A stretch of 64,000 nucleotides of DNA from Mycolicibacterium baixiangningiae (GTDB lineage: Bacteria; Actinomycetota; Actinomycetes; Mycobacteriales; Mycobacteriaceae), in contig NZ_CP066218.1 in the NCBI RefSeq assembly GCF_016313185.1, forward strand, positions 5,456,001 through 5,520,000, written 5' to 3'. This document shows positions 30,932-42,245 of the stretch, in pieces; within the stretch, counting starts at the first letter, position 1; the number at the start of each line of letters is the position of its first letter. The notes beneath the pieces were generated by a model. It had not been told where the DNA came from. It did not search any database and saw only the letters and a program-made list of their open reading frames with translations. The translations under genes and the position numbers were made by a program.

Positions 30932-33900
30932 CTAGATATCGTATAAATCCCTGATTAGCCCGCCAACAATCGCTCCGTTTTGCCGATATATAAGATCGCT
31001 ATGATTGCAGTCAACTTGGTGTTCTGCGACGTTTCCGCGTACGTGCGGCCGCCATCGCTCGGCTTTATTCAGCGCCTCATCTCGCATTGCTTGAACTACA
31101 ACCGCATCACCGCCAAATACTTGTGGCTTGTGCTGAGTCACCAATAGCGCATGCAGCCGTAGGCATCTCGCGACGCCGCCGATCGATTTCTCATCCAGCG
31201 CCAAGTTCAGGTTGTCAAAAATTTCAATAGGCACTCCAAATCGTTCAAACGCTCTCTTGACTAGCACTGAATCAGCATCTATGTCAGACAGTTCCTCGAC
31301 ATCCAGGTGTTCAAGCCATTGCTGTTCTATCACGCGCCGCGGATCGAAATTGGCCGGCAACGGGGCCACACTGGGGACCGTATCCAAAATAATGGGCGTA
31401 TCAACCCTGTGGCCCAATCTTTCGAGTTGGCAGGCCATTTCATGAACGACGATACCGCCAAAAGACCAACCAACAAGTCGACATGGTGCTCCAGCGGAAG
31501 GTTTAATTAGGTCGATATAGTCGCGCGCTAATTCGGTAATGGACTTGGGAGCGTAGCTTTCATCCAAAAGCGCCGGCGATTGAATGCCGACGATTTCGAT
31601 CGAGTCTGCCAGGCTCTGCGATAATTCGAAGTATGGCCAGCATACTCCGTCGCCCGCATGCACGAAGTGCAACCGATTTTTGCATTCATTCGAGGTCGCC
31701 CGCCTGCTTAGGTCAATCAGTGGGCGCAAATTGCGATCCGGGTCGCTCGCGCGTGAAGCTGACAAAAGTTGGGTGATGGTGGGGTGGTCGAAGAGGGTGC
31801 GTACGGTGAGGTCGGCGGCCAGGGTGTGCCTGAGTCGGGCGACCAGCCGTGTTGCCAGCAAGGAGTTCCCGCCGAGGTCGAAGAAGTTGTCGTCCACACC
31901 AACCTCATTGAGGCCCAAAACTTCGCAGAACGCCCCGCACAACAAATCCTCCACCGGAGTCTGCGGCCCACGCGAAGTACCCACCGAATACACCGGCACC
32001 GGCAACGCCCGACGATCCACCTTGCCGTTGACCGTCAACGGAACCCGATCCATCACCACCACCGCAGCCGGCACCATAAACTCCGGCAACCGCTGAGCAA
32101 CAAACCGACGCACCTCAGAGACCTCAACACCCTCACCGGCGACCACATAACCAACCAGGCGCCGATCACCAGGGCGATCCTCACGCACCATCGCCACCGC
32201 ATGCTCAACCCCCGGGTGAGCAGCCATCGCGGCCTCGACCTCACCCAGCTCGATACGGAAACCACGTACCTTCACCTGATCGTCAACACGCCCCACAAAC
32301 TCCAACTGGCCATCAGCACGCCACCGCACCAGGTCACCGGTGCGATACATCCGCACACCCGAACCATCAAAGGGATCGGCCACAAAACGACTCGCCGTCA
32401 AACCCGCACGACCCAGATACCCGCGCGTCACACCCAAACCCGAGATATACAACTCACCCACAACACCCGGAGCCACCGGACCCAAACCAGAATCCAACAC
32501 ATAAACACGCACACCCGACAACGCACGCCCAATAGGCACCTTCGTACCGAGGGGTTGGGTACTGGTTCGTACGAAGGCGGTTGCAGCATGCGTTTCCGCC
32601 GGTCCGTAGACATTTACCAGCGTGCCCGGCGATGCGAGATAATCATTCATGCTTCGGCTGTGTGTAAGTAGCTCACCGCCTTGGATCACCTGCCGCATCG
32701 AGCGATCGTCAAACTTCACATACTCGGACAAGACGGTATCCAGCGCCGACATCGAACCGAACAATGTCTCGACGCGTTGTTGAACAAGCCACTTCGCTAG
32801 AACCCCCGCATCCAGTCGGATGTCGTCGTCGGGGATGAGAAGACAACCTCCGAGGCATACAGATGCCAGGATCTCTTGGACGGAAAAGTCGAAACCAACT
32901 GACAAATACTCGGCGACGACCCCGATATGGTCACCAGGGAAGAGCTGCGACTGGCATGCCAACAAGTTGGCCAATCCGCATTGGTGCATCACAACGCCTT
33001 TGGGGGTTCCGGTGGAGCCGGAGGTGTAGATGATGTAGGCGGCGTTGTGGGGGTGGAGGGGGGTGTGTCTGTCGTGGTCGGTGATTGCTGTGGTGGAGTG
33101 TCCGGTGAGGCGGTCGTGCAGTGCGGCGTCATCGAGGACCAGCGTCGTGGTATTGGTGTCCCCGAGCAGGTCGACCACTTCTGTGGTGGTCAGTAGTAAC
33201 AGTGGCTGCGCATCGGTGAGCATGAACGCGATGCGGTCGGGCGGATACGAGGTGTCAATGGGTAGATAAGCTCCGCCGGCCTTGAGGACGGCCAACATCG
33301 AAATCACCATCTCCGGGCTGCGGGGCACGGCCAACCCGACGATGGTCTCCGGGCCCACGCCCTGGGAGATCAGCAACCGAGCCAACTGGTTAGAGGCCTC
33401 CTCAAGTTGTCCATAAGTCAGTGAGACATCCCCATAGACCACCGCGGTCTTATCCGGCGCCTGCCCAGCACGGGCGCTGACCATATCGGGCAACAACGGC
33501 AGCCGCTCGGCCTCAACAGCGCCACCGTCGTTCCACTGCTCCAGCACCTTGCGACGTTCATCATCGGTCAAGACGTCGATCGAACCCACCAAGCACAACG
33601 GATCATTGATCACCGCCTCCAACACCCGCTGAAAACGCTCCACCAACAACTGCACCGACTCCCGATCGAACACATCCGTGCGATACTCCAGGGCTCCGGT
33701 AATGCCCTGATCAGGTGAGTCAGCCAAACTAAACACCAAGTCCATACGGGCCGTCTTCGTCGCGATCGGCACGGGTGTCACATCCAGACCGTCCAGCGCC
33801 AGCGTCGCGCTCGCCGTGTTGTTCCAGGCCAGCATTACTTGGAATATTGGCTGATGAGCCAGGGAGCGAACAGGATTGAGCAGCTCCACAATATGTTCGA

Positions 33901-34909
33901 ACGGAACGTCTTGATTATGGAAGGCGTCAAGGCTGCGTTCCCGTACGTTGTTCAAGACCTCAAGGAAGGTAGGAGTACCCGAGAGATCGATTCGCAACAC
34001 CGCCGTGTTGACGAAGAACCCGATCAGATCGTTGAGGGCCTCATCGGTGCGACCCGCCACAGGAGTGCCCAACGCAATATCCTCACCAGCACCCATGCGT
34101 GAGAGCAGCACTGACACAGCGGCCGCAACTACCATGAAACTGCTGGCACCGTGTCGCCGGGCCAACAGCGACACGTTTCGGGCAGTTTCCTGGTCGATAT
34201 CAAAGGCCACCACATCCCCGGCATACGACGCCACGGCAGGGTACGGGCGATCAGTCGGTAGTGAGATATGAGCCGGCAGCCCGGCAAGAGTCTTCTCCCA
34301 GTACTGCGCCTGGACGCCGAGCTGGCTAGTCGGGTCCCGCAGCTCGCGAAACAGTTCTTCCTGCCACAAACTGTAGTCAACATACTGGACCGGCAACGGC
34401 TCCCAATCTGGAGCAACCCCGCAACGGCGTGCCGCATAGGCATGCTTGAGGTCTTCAAACAGTGGACGCATCGACCAGCCGTCGCTAGCGATGTGGTGTA
34501 CCACAATGACCAACACATGCTCAGTCGCCGAGACCGTCACCAACTTCGCGAGAAGTGGAGGCTGGGCGGCCAGGTCAAATCGATGTCGCGCTAGCTGTGT
34601 CAAGACTTCGTCAAGCGCCTGCCCGGCAGCCAGCCGGCCAATCTCTAATCCTGAAAATCCTTGCGTACCCGACAGAACCCTCTGAAACGGCCGACCCTCC
34701 ACCTCAACAAACACGGTGCGCAAACTCTCATGACGATCAACAACGTCACCCAGAGCCGCATCCAGCGCCGCGACATCAACATCACCGACCACACGCAACG
34801 CAAACGGCATGTTATACGCCGGTTCCAGATCACCAACACGATCCAAAAACCACAAACGAGACTGCGCCGCCGACGCAGGCACAACGAAGTCCTTATTTGT
34901 AGTGATCAT
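30932..34909 (-). CDS. NRPS module 6: C-A-T-TE (termination module)
   Basis: 1325 residues, intact. Order: LCL-type condensation domain (HHIASDGW), adenylation domain (core [11 protein letters not shown], specificity region FDFSVQE...[19 protein letters not shown]), thiolation domain with [13 protein letters not shown] phosphopantetheine site, and a type I thioesterase with GWSFGG. Pocket residues read D-F-Q-F-I-G-V-A-A-K by alignment to GrsA, close to pipecolate signatures. No E or methyltransferase domain. The TE should release the peptide by hydrolysis or cyclisation. The preceding stop and this gene's ribosome binding site share TAGGAG, 10 bp from the ATG. Confidence 0.93.
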   Translation of the reverse strand: MITTNKDFVVPASAAQSRLWFLDRVGDLEPAYNMPFALRVVGDVDVAALDAALGDVVDRHESLRTVFVEVEGRPFQRVLSGTQGFSGLEIGRLAAGQALDEVLTQLARHRFDLAAQPPLLAKLVTVSATEHVLVIVVHHIASDGWSMRPLFEDLKHAYAARRCGVAPDWEPLPVQYVDYSLWQEELFRELRDPTSQLGVQAQYWEKTLAGLPAHISLPTDRPYPAVASYAGDVVAFDIDQETARNVSLLARRHGASSFMVVAAAVSVLLSRMGAGEDIALGTPVAGRTDEALNDLIGFFVNTAVLRIDLSGTPTFLEVLNNVRERSLDAFHNQDVPFEHIVELLNPVRSLAHQPIFQVMLAWNNTASATLALDGLDVTPVPIATKTARMDLVFSLADSPDQGITGALEYRTDVFDRESVQLLVERFQRVLEAVINDPLCLVGSIDVLTDDERRKVLEQWNDGGAVEAERLPLLPDMVSARAGQAPDKTAVVYGDVSLTYGQLEEASNQLARLLISQGVGPETIVGLAVPRSPEMVISMLAVLKAGGAYLPIDTSYPPDRIAFMLTDAQPLLLLTTTEVVDLLGDTNTTTLVLDDAALHDRLTGHSTTAITDHDRHTPLHPHNAAYIIYTSGSTGTPKGVVMHQCGLANLLACQSQLFPGDHIGVVAEYLSVGFDFSVQEILASVCLGGCLLIPDDDIRLDAGVLAKWLVQQRVETLFGSMSALDTVLSEYVKFDDRSMRQVIQGGELLTHSRSMNDYLASPGTLVNVYGPAETHAATAFVRTSTQPLGTKVPIGRALSGVRVYVLDSGLGPVAPGVVGELYISGLGVTRGYLGRAGLTASRFVADPFDGSGVRMYRTGDLVRWRADGQLEFVGRVDDQVKVRGFRIELGEVEAAMAAHPGVEHAVAMVREDRPGDRRLVGYVVAGEGVEVSEVRRFVAQRLPEFMVPAAVVVMDRVPLTVNGKVDRRALPVPVYSVGTSRGPQTPVEDLLCGAFCEVLGLNEVGVDDNFFDLGGNSLLATRLVARLRHTLAADLTVRTLFDHPTITQLLSASRASDPDRNLRPLIDLSRRATSNECKNRLHFVHAGDGVCWPYFELSQSLADSIEIVGIQSPALLDESYAPKSITELARDYIDLIKPSAGAPCRLVGWSFGGIVVHEMACQLERLGHRVDTPIILDTVPSVAPLPANFDPRRVIEQQWLEHLDVEELSDIDADSVLVKRAFERFGVPIEIFDNLNLALDEKSIGGVARCLRLHALLVTQHKPQVFGGDAVVVQAMRDEALNKAERWRPHVRGNVAEHQVDCNHSDLIYRQNGAIVGGLIRDLYDI
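31767..32995. repeat. A-T repeat, copy in module 6
   Basis: 1,229 bp holding the A6 core, A6 C-terminal subdomain and T6. It matches 35020-36244 including the specificity region, so modules 5 and 6 activate the same residue. Confidence 0.85.
32996..34886. repeat. C-A repeat, copy in module 6
   Basis: 1,891 bp covering the LCL condensation domain and the A-domain N-terminus. It has the same length as, and appears essentially identical to, 51236-53126 (module 2). The edges are the A-domain core on one side and the C-domain N-terminus on the other. Confidence 0.85.
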
Positions 34910-34919
34910 TTAAACGCTC

Positions 34920-36156
34920 CTAGCTGTCTTCCATCGCCATCTCGCGTGGGTAACGGCGAAGCCTCGGCCGCTGTTTGGACGACGCAGACTCCCCGTAACC
35001 AGAGTTGGCGTGGGGGGCGAGTTGGGTGATGGTGGGGTGGTCGAAGAGGGTGCGTACGGTGAGGTCGGCGGCCAGGGTGTGCCTGAGTCGGGCGACCAGC
35101 CGTGTTGCCAGCAAGGAGTTCCCGCCGAGGTCGAAGAAGTTGTCGTCCACACCAACCTCATTGAGGCCCAAAACTTCGCAGAACGCCCCGCACAACAAAT
35201 CCTCCACCGGAGTCTGCGGCCCACGCGAAGTACCCACCGAATACACCGGCACCGGCAACGCCCGACGATCCACCTTGCCGTTGACCGTCAACGGAACCCG
35301 ATCCATCACCACCACCGCAGCCGGCACCATAAACTCCGGCAACCGCTGAGCAACAAACCGACGCACCTCAGAGACCTCAACACCCTCACCGGCGACCACA
35401 TAACCAACCAGGCGCCGATCACCAGGGCGATCCTCACGCACCATCGCCACCGCATGCCAACCCCCGGGTGAGCAGCCATCGCGGCCTCGACCTCACCCAG
35501 CTCGATACGGAAACCACGTACCTTCACCTGATCGTCAACACGCCCCACAAACTCCAACTGGCCATCAGCACGCCACCGCACCAGGTCACCGGTGCGATAC
35601 ATCCGCACACCCGAACCATCAAAGGGATCGGCCACAAACGACTCGCCGTCAAACCCGCACGACCCAGATACCCGCGCGTCACACCCAAACCCGAGATATA
35701 CAACTCACCCACAACACCCGGAGCCACCGGACCCAAACCAGAATCCAACACATAAACACGCACACCCGACAACGCACGCCCAATAGGCACCTTCGTACCG
35801 AGGGGTTGGGTACTGGTTCGTACGAAGGCGGTTGCAGCATGCGTTTCCGCCGGTCCGTAGACATTTACCAGCGTGCCCGGCGATGCGAGATAATCATTCA
35901 TGCTTCGGCTGTGTGTAAGTAGCTCACCGCCTTGGATCACCTGCCGCATCGAGCGATCGTCAAACTTCACATACTCGGACAAGACGGTATCCAGCGCCGA
36001 CATCGAACCGAACAATGTCTCGACGCGTTGTTGAACAAGCCACTTCGCTAGAACCCCCGCATCCAGTCGGATGTCGTCGTCGGGGATGAGAAGACAACCT
36101 CCGAGGCATACAGATGCCAGGATCTCTTGGACGGAAAAGTCGAAACCAACTGACAA
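34920..36156 (-). pseudogene. NRPS module 5, rest of A5 and T5 (frame broken twice)
   Basis: Two frames cover the A5 core (35524-36156; FDFSVQE...[10 protein letters not shown], the same sequence as A6) and the A5 end plus T5 (34920-35450; [23 protein letters not shown]). Against the intact module-6 copy one A is missing at about 35638 and one base at about 35457; both shift the frame. The T5 domain ends in a unique tail of ~30 residues, rich in Arg/Ser, before the stop, presumably a docking segment towards module 6. No E domain is present. Confidence 0.8.
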
Positions 36157-36244
36157 ATACTCGGCGACGACCCCGATATGGTCACAGGAAGAGCTGCGAC
36201 TGGCATGCCAACAAGTTGGCCAATCCGCATTGGTGCATCACAAC
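35020..36244. repeat. A-T repeat, copy in module 5
   Basis: 1,225 bp partner of 31767-32995. The four-base deficit equals the losses near 36185 (-2), 35638 (-1) and 35457 (-1). Confidence 0.85.
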
Positions 36245-38884
36245 GCCTTTGGGGGTTCCGGTGGAGCCGGAGGTGTAGATGATGTAGGCGGCGTTGTGGG
36301 GGTGGAGGGGGGTGTGTCTGTGTCGTGGTCGGTGATTGCTGTGGTGGGTGTGTCCGGTGAGGCGGTCGTGCAGTGCGGCGTCATCGAGGACCAGCGTCGT
36401 GGTATTGGTGTCCCCGAGCAGGTCGACCACTTCTGTGGTGGTCAGTAGTAACAGTGGCTGCGCATCGGTGAGCATGAACGCGATGCGGTCGGGCGGATAC
36501 GAGGTGTCAATGGGTAGATAAGCTCCGCCGGCCTTGAGGACGGCCAACATCGAAATCACCATCTCCGGGCTGCGGGGCACGGCCAACCCGACGATGGTCT
36601 CCGGGCCCACGCCCTGGGAGATCAGCAACCGAGCCAACTGGTTAGAGGCCTCCTCAAGTTGTCCATAAGTCAGTGAGACATCCCCATAGACCACCGCGGT
36701 CTTATCCGGCGCCTGCCCAGCACGGGCGCTGACCATATCGGGCAACAACGGCAGCCGCTCGGCCTCAACAGCGCCACCGTCGTTCCACTGCTCCAGCACC
36801 TTGCGACGTTCATCATCGGTCAAGACGTCGATCGAACCCACCAAGCACAACGGATCATTGATCACCGCCTCCAACACCCGCTGAAAACGCTCCACCAACA
36901 ACTGCACCGACTCCCGATCGAACACATCCGTGCGGAAGGTTGCCCGGATGGCCAGGTCGTGGCGTGGTAGTACCGCCACGGTCAGTGGGTAGTGGGTTTG
37001 ATCGTGTCCTTCCAGTGTGGAAACGGTGAATCCTCGGCCGGTGGTAGCGAAGTCGTCGTTACTCATGGGGTAGTTCTCAACGACGAACATCGAGTCAAAC
37101 AGCTTGTGTGTCCCTGAAATTCGGTGCAGATCGGTTAGACCGATGTGGTGGTGGTCCAGCAGGCTGGCGTTGGTTGCTTGGGCCTGGGCGAAAATATCCG
37201 CTACGGAAAGTGCCGGGGGGCAGGGGATCCGGATGGGGATGGTGTTGATGAAAAGTCCGACCATCGATTCATGGCCTGTGAGGTCGGCGGGCCTGCCGGA
37301 TACCGGGCTGCCGTAGATGACATCGGTTCGCCCGGTGAATTTCGCCAGGGTCAGTGCCCATGCCACCTGCAAACAGGTGCTAAAAGTTAGCCCCTGATCA
37401 GCAGCGAGCTTGCGTGCGGAATGGTAGAGGTCTTCTGGGAGTACACAGTCGAGCACTTCCATCTCTGTCGGCTCGTCGGGCGTTTCGGGTGCGATGAGGA
37501 AGGGTTCGGCATCGGTGAGCAGTTCTTCCCATGCGCTGAGCGAGGCGTCGTGATCAACGTTGGTCTCCAACCATTCAAAGAACCGCCGATACGGGATGGG
37601 CGTAGGCAGGGCGGAGTCACTGCCGTGATGTTCATAGATGCTGAGCAACTCACGCAACAGGACGGGCATCGACCACCCGTCAAGGATGAGGTGGTGATTA
37701 ACCAGCGATAGCAGATGCCTCTCCGGAGCGATTCTGATCAGCAGTGCACGAATCAAAACGTCGTGGGAGCTGTCGAATTGAGTTGCCCTGGCCTCAGCGA
37801 GCAGCTCAGTCAGATGCGATTCGGCAGTATCGGGGTCTTCAGCGCTGATATCGACTTGCTGGAACGGCATGTCCACCGTGGCCGGAATGATCTGGATCGC
37901 CCGATCGCTTTGGTGCCTGAACCGGGCGGCCAGGTGCGGATGACGTTGAACCAAGACGTTCAACGACTTGCGCAGCAAGGCTGCGTCCACGGGGCCTTCC
38001 AGGCCAAGGTTGAGCTGAACATTGTAGATATCACGGTGCCCCACAGCACCGAAATCGGTGTGAAAGATCAACCCTTCCTGGACTGGGGTGGCGGGAAGGA
38101 CATCGGCGATACGGCCCCATCCCTGGTCGTCGAGGGTGTCGATGAGACTCTGGCTGACCCCCTTGAGCACGAGGTCAGACGGCGTTACACCACTAGCGCC
38201 GGCATCTACCTTGTCAACCAAGACCTCCAGCGCTTCAAACCAATGCCTGCCAAGTTGAGCGATCTGCGCTTCATCGAAATAGGTTCCCGCCCAATTCCAC
38301 ACGGCACTCAGTCGGGGACCCTCAATCGAATCCAACGTAATCGCATTGACTTCCAACGCATTAACCATCGTGACGTCTTCAGACATCCCGCCCAAGAAGG
38401 GCCGCACACCGCCCACAGAGACCGGCCTCCACTCTGAGTTCTCAGAGTCGACCGCCACCCGCCCAAGGTAGTTAAACCCGACGTTGGGTTCCTTCATCTC
38501 CTGGAGCCCAGAAGATGGATCGAAGTACCGTAGTACCTGGTAGTTGACCCCGTCTGGAGAGCTGCGCAACGACTCCTTCGTGCGCTTCACAAAAGCCGAT
38601 ACTCTCTTCAGCTCACGATCTGCAAACAGTTCCGGATCGCATTCGAGTGACACCGGATACCTACTGGTAAACCACCCCACCGTTGAAGACAGGTCCACAT
38701 GTTCAGCGACATCCTCGTAACGACCGTGCCCTTCGAGGTTCACATCCACACGCGACGATCCGCGCCAAGCACTCAACGCCAACGCGAACGCAGCGAGGAG
38801 CACTTCCTGGACGTTGGCATTGAACGCCGCGGGTACACGTGTCAACACCGCATGAGTAATGGCCGGATCCAAATCCAAACTCAA
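36182..38884 (-). CDS. NRPS: E4 (C-terminal part), C5, start of A5
   Basis: 900-residue open frame. Residues 1-240 are the second half of an epimerisation domain ([36 protein letters not shown]), 250-680 a DCL-type condensation domain ([10 protein letters not shown]), and the rest is the A5 N-terminus through [11 protein letters not shown]. The frame ends falsely at 36182 because two bases are missing near 36185 relative to module 6. A local +2/+1 pair near 36321 and 36346 garbles a few residues and then restores the frame. The first Met is internal to the true protein. Confidence 0.8.
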   Translation of the reverse strand: MSLDLDPAITHAVLTRVPAAFNANVQEVLLAAFALALSAWRGSSRVDVNLEGHGRYEDVAEHVDLSSTVGWFTSRYPVSLECDPELFADRELKRVSAFVKRTKESLRSSPDGVNYQVLRYFDPSSGLQEMKEPNVGFNYLGRVAVDSENSEWRPVSVGGVRPFLGGMSEDVTMVNALEVNAITLDSIEGPRLSAVWNWAGTYFDEAQIAQLGRHWFEALEVLVDKVDAGASGVTPSDLVLKGVSQSLIDTLDDQGWGRIADVLPATPVQEGLIFHTDFGAVGHRDIYNVQLNLGLEGPVDAALLRKSLNVLVQRHPHLAARFRHQSDRAIQIIPATVDMPFQQVDISAEDPDTAESHLTELLAEARATQFDSSHDVLIRALLIRIAPERHLLSLVNHHLILDGWSMPVLLRELLSIYEHHGSDSALPTPIPYRRFFEWLETNVDHDASLSAWEELLTDAEPFLIAPETPDEPTEMEVLDCVLPEDLYHSARKLAADQGLTFSTCLQVAWALTLAKFTGRTDVIYGSPVSGRPADLTGHESMVGLFINTIPIRIPCPPALSVADIFAQAQATNASLLDHHHIGLTDLHRISGTHKLFDSMFVVENYPMSNDDFATTGRGFTVSTLEGHDQTHYPLTVAVLPRHDLAIRATFRTDVFDRESVQLLVERFQRVLEAVINDPLCLVGSIDVLTDDERRKVLEQWNDGGAVEAERLPLLPDMVSARAGQAPDKTAVVYGDVSLTYGQLEEASNQLARLLISQGVGPETIVGLAVPRSPEMVISMLAVLKAGGAYLPIDTSYPPDRIAFMLTDAQPLLLLTTTEVVDLLGDTNTTTLVLDDAALHDRLTGHTHHSNHRPRHRHTPLHPHNAAYIIYTSGSTGTPKGVVMHQCGLANLLACQSQLFL

Positions 38885-39958
38885 CGACCCCGAATCCCGG
38901 TAGGTCCGCGCGCGCCAGTCAACGCCGACCGATCACCACTGGGCTCCAACCGAGATACGCCGGCAAGAACTGAACGCCAATAGTTGGCGCCCCCAGCATG
39001 ATCCACGTGGCCGCGCAACAAAGAGCCCACTCCCGGAACGACGTTCCCCCATGCCCGTATGGCAACCTGTCGCCACTACGCACCGCTTCGGCGATCAAAT
39101 TCAGATCACGCAACAAGATGTGCCAGGACACTCCATCTACCGCGAAATGATGAACCACCAAAAGCAGTACATCGTCGCCACCCTCAACACTGAACCAAAC
39201 ACTCTGGAACACCACCCCCTGCGCCGGCCTCAACGCCTTACGTGCTAGCTCAAAGCCCTCCACAACCGCCACAGCCACGTCATCACCGGCAGCAACCCTC
39301 ACCTTGCTCACACAGTTACCCACCACCACCTGATCAGCCGACACCACCCGCCCATAGGCACCGCCATCCTCTTCAACGACACGCAGACGCAGCGCAGCAT
39401 GCCGCTCAACCAGAATCCGCAAGATCGTCGACAACTCATCAAACTGCAAATTCGGCGGCACACCCACCACATACGCTTGGCAGAAATCGTCCAGCGAACC
39501 ACCCAAACCACGTGCCCACTCCATAATCGGGGTCAGGGCAAAATCACCCGTGTCATCAACCCGAGCAGGAACTTCCGAGAGCACACCATCACCGGAGGCC
39601 ACGGTCGACAACCCAGCCACGCTCTTCAAGCGAAACACATCTTGAGGCCTAAACACCAAGCCCCGCGACCGCGCCACACTCACCAACCGCATCGACGCAA
39701 TACTGTCCCCGCCGAGGTCGAAGAAGTTGTCGTCCACACCAACCTCATTGAGGCCCAAAACTTCACAGAACGCCCCGCACAACAAATCCTCCACCGGAGT
39801 CTGCGGCCCACGCGAAGTACCCACCGAATACACCGGCACCGGCAACGCCCGACGATCCACCTTGCCGTTGACCGTCAACGGAACCCGATCCATCACCACC
39901 ACCGCAGCCGGCACCATAAACTCCGGCAACCGCTGAGCAACAAACCGACGCACCTCAG
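36245..39958. repeat. E-C-A repeat, copy I (module 4/5)
   Basis: 3,714 bp running from GCCTTTGGGG in A5 to CACCTCAG in A4. It is nearly identical to 40809-44521 and 46683-50385. Indels against the inferred common form: +2 near 36321, +1 near 36346, +2 near 38908, -1 near 39024. Confidence 0.85.
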
Positions 39959-42245
39959 AGACCTCAACACCCTCACCGGCGACCACATAACCAACCAGGC
40001 GCCGATCACCAGGGCGATCCTCACGCACCATCGCCACCGCATGCTCAACCCCCGGGTGAGCAGCCATCGCGGCCTCGACCTCACCCAGCTCGATACGGAA
40101 ACCACGTACCTTCACCTGATCGTCAACACGCCCCACAAACTCCAACTGGCCATCAGCACGCCACCGCACCAGGTCACCGGTGCGATACATCCGCACACCC
40201 GAACCATCAAAGGGATCGGCCACAAAACGACTCGCCGTCAAACCCGCACGACCCAGATACCCGCGCGTCACACCCAAACCCGAGATATACAACTCACCCA
40301 CAACACCCGGAGCCACCGGACCCAAACCAGAATCCAACACATAAACACGCACACCCGACAACGCACGCCCAATAGGCACACCCCCACCCACAACCAACGG
40401 ATCACTCATCAACGCGCACACCGTCGCCTCAGTCGGCCCATACGCATTAACCATCCGCCGACCAACACACCACTCATCAACCACAGCAACAGAACACGCC
40501 TCACCACCGACAAAGAGAACCCGGGGAGTGGCTTTGTCGGTCAGGTCAGCTCCGGTTAGTGCACTGGGAGCGACCAATGCATGCGACACCGACGCCCTTC
40601 TGAAGTACTCAGATAGTTGGAGTCCTACACGAGCCTCATCAGATGCAATAGACAATGTGGAACCGCCTCCCATGGAGGTGCAGAGTTCGACGACCGACAA
40701 GTCGAACCCGAACGATCCGAACTGCATCACGGTGTCATCACGACTTACGTCGAGTCGTCTGACCTGATCATGTGTGAGGTTTGTTAGGCCGAGGTGGGTG
40801 GCGGTGACGCCTTTGGGGGTTCCGGTGGAGCCGGAGGTGTAGATGATGTAGGCGGCGTTGTGGGGGTGGAGGGGGGTGTGTCTGTCGTGGTCGGTGATTG
40901 CTGTGGTGGAGTGTCCGGTGAGGCGGTCGTGCAGTGCGGCGTCATCGAGGACCAGCGTCGTGGTATTGGTGTCCCCGAGCAGGTCGACCACTTCTGTGGT
41001 GGTCAGTAGTAACAGTGGCTGCGCATCGGTGAGCATGAACGCGATGCGGTCGGGCGGATACGAGGTGTCAATGGGTAGATAAGCTCCGCCGGCCTTGAGG
41101 ACGGCCAACATCGAAATCACCATCTCCGGGCTGCGGGGCACGGCCAACCCGACGATGGTCTCCGGGCCCACGCCCTGGGAGATCAGCAACCGAGCCAACT
41201 GGTTAGAGGCCTCCTCAAGTTGTCCATAAGTCAGTGAGACATCCCCATAGACCACCGCGGTCTTATCCGGCGCCTGCCCAGCACGGGCGCTGACCATATC
41301 GGGCAACAACGGCAGCCGCTCGGCCTCAACAGCGCCACCGTCGTTCCACTGCTCCAGCACCTTGCGACGTTCATCATCGGTCAAGACGTCGATCGAACCC
41401 ACCAAGCACAACGGATCATTGATCACCGCCTCCAACACCCGCTGAAAACGCTCCACCAACAACTGCACCGACTCCCGATCGAACACATCCGTGCGGAAGG
41501 TTGCCCGGATGGCCAGGTCGTGGCGTGGTAGTACCGCCACGGTCAGTGGGTAGTGGGTTTGATCGTGTCCTTCCAGTGTGGAAACGGTGAATCCTCGGCC
41601 GGTGGTAGCGAAGTCGTCGTTACTCATGGGGTAGTTCTCAACGACGAACATCGAGTCAAACAGCTTGTGTGTCCCTGAAATTCGGTGCAGATCGGTTAGA
41701 CCGATGTGGTGGTGGTCCAGCAGGCTGGCGTTGGTTGCTTGGGCCTGGGCGAAAATATCCGCTACGGAAAGTGCCGGGGGGCAGGGGATCCGGATGGGGA
41801 TGGTGTTGATGAAAAGTCCGACCATCGATTCATGGCCTGTGAGGTCGGCGGGCCTGCCGGATACCGGGCTGCCGTAGATGACATCGGTTCGCCCGGTGAA
41901 TTTCGCCAGGGTCAGTGCCCATGCCACCTGCAAACAGGTGCTAAAAGTTAGCCCCTGATCAGCAGCGAGCTTGCGTGCGGAATGGTAGAGGTCTTCTGGG
42001 AGTACACAGTCGAGCACTTCCATCTCTGTCGGCTCGTCGGGCGTTTCGGGTGCGATGAGGAAGGGTTCGGCATCGGGTGAGCAGTTCTTCCCATGCGCTG
42101 AGCGAGGCGTCGTGATCAACGTTGGTCTCCAACCATTCAAAGAACCGCCGATACGGGATGGGCGTAGGCAGGGCGGAGTCACTGCCGTGATGTTCATAGA
42201 TGCTGAGCAACTCACGCAACAGGACGGGCATCGACCACCCGTCAA
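38919..42245 (-). CDS. NRPS: C4 (part), A4, T4, start of E4
   Basis: 1108-residue frame. It holds the second half of C4, the complete A4 domain ([11 protein letters not shown]; unique core FDLSVVE... and [15 protein letters not shown]), T4 with [13 protein letters not shown] (the GGDS form typical before E domains), and the first half of E4 with [10 protein letters not shown]. The A4 pocket reads about D-L-V-L-F-G-A-V-C-K, hydrophobic; I cannot name the substrate. An extra base near 42076 sets the false start and a missing C near 39024 the false end. Confidence 0.82.
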   Translation of the reverse strand: MTGGRCPSCCVSCSASMNITAVTPPCLRPSRIGGSLNGWRPTLITTPRSAHGKNCSPDAEPFLIAPETPDEPTEMEVLDCVLPEDLYHSARKLAADQGLTFSTCLQVAWALTLAKFTGRTDVIYGSPVSGRPADLTGHESMVGLFINTIPIRIPCPPALSVADIFAQAQATNASLLDHHHIGLTDLHRISGTHKLFDSMFVVENYPMSNDDFATTGRGFTVSTLEGHDQTHYPLTVAVLPRHDLAIRATFRTDVFDRESVQLLVERFQRVLEAVINDPLCLVGSIDVLTDDERRKVLEQWNDGGAVEAERLPLLPDMVSARAGQAPDKTAVVYGDVSLTYGQLEEASNQLARLLISQGVGPETIVGLAVPRSPEMVISMLAVLKAGGAYLPIDTSYPPDRIAFMLTDAQPLLLLTTTEVVDLLGDTNTTTLVLDDAALHDRLTGHSTTAITDHDRHTPLHPHNAAYIIYTSGSTGTPKGVTATHLGLTNLTHDQVRRLDVSRDDTVMQFGSFGFDLSVVELCTSMGGGSTLSIASDEARVGLQLSEYFRRASVSHALVAPSALTGADLTDKATPRVLFVGGEACSVAVVDEWCVGRRMVNAYGPTEATVCALMSDPLVVGGGVPIGRALSGVRVYVLDSGLGPVAPGVVGELYISGLGVTRGYLGRAGLTASRFVADPFDGSGVRMYRTGDLVRWRADGQLEFVGRVDDQVKVRGFRIELGEVEAAMAAHPGVEHAVAMVREDRPGDRRLVGYVVAGEGVEVSEVRRFVAQRLPEFMVPAAVVVMDRVPLTVNGKVDRRALPVPVYSVGTSRGPQTPVEDLLCGAFCEVLGLNEVGVDDNFFDLGGDSIASMRLVSVARSRGLVFRPQDVFRLKSVAGLSTVASGDGVLSEVPARVDDTGDFALTPIMEWARGLGGSLDDFCQAYVVGVPPNLQFDELSTILRILVERHAALRLRVVEEDGGAYGRVVSADQVVVGNCVSKVRVAAGDDVAVAVVEGFELARKALRPAQGVVFQSVWFSVEGGDDVLLLVVHHFAVDGVSWHILLRDLNLIAEAVRSGDRLPYGHGGTSFREWALCCAATWIMLGAPTIGVQFLPAYLGWSPVVIGRR

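Noticed and set aside
39399..40559. Plus-strand frames rich in His, Arg and Thr across the NRPS
   Set aside because: They recur in every copy of the repeat as mirror images of the A-domain C-terminus and have no family features.
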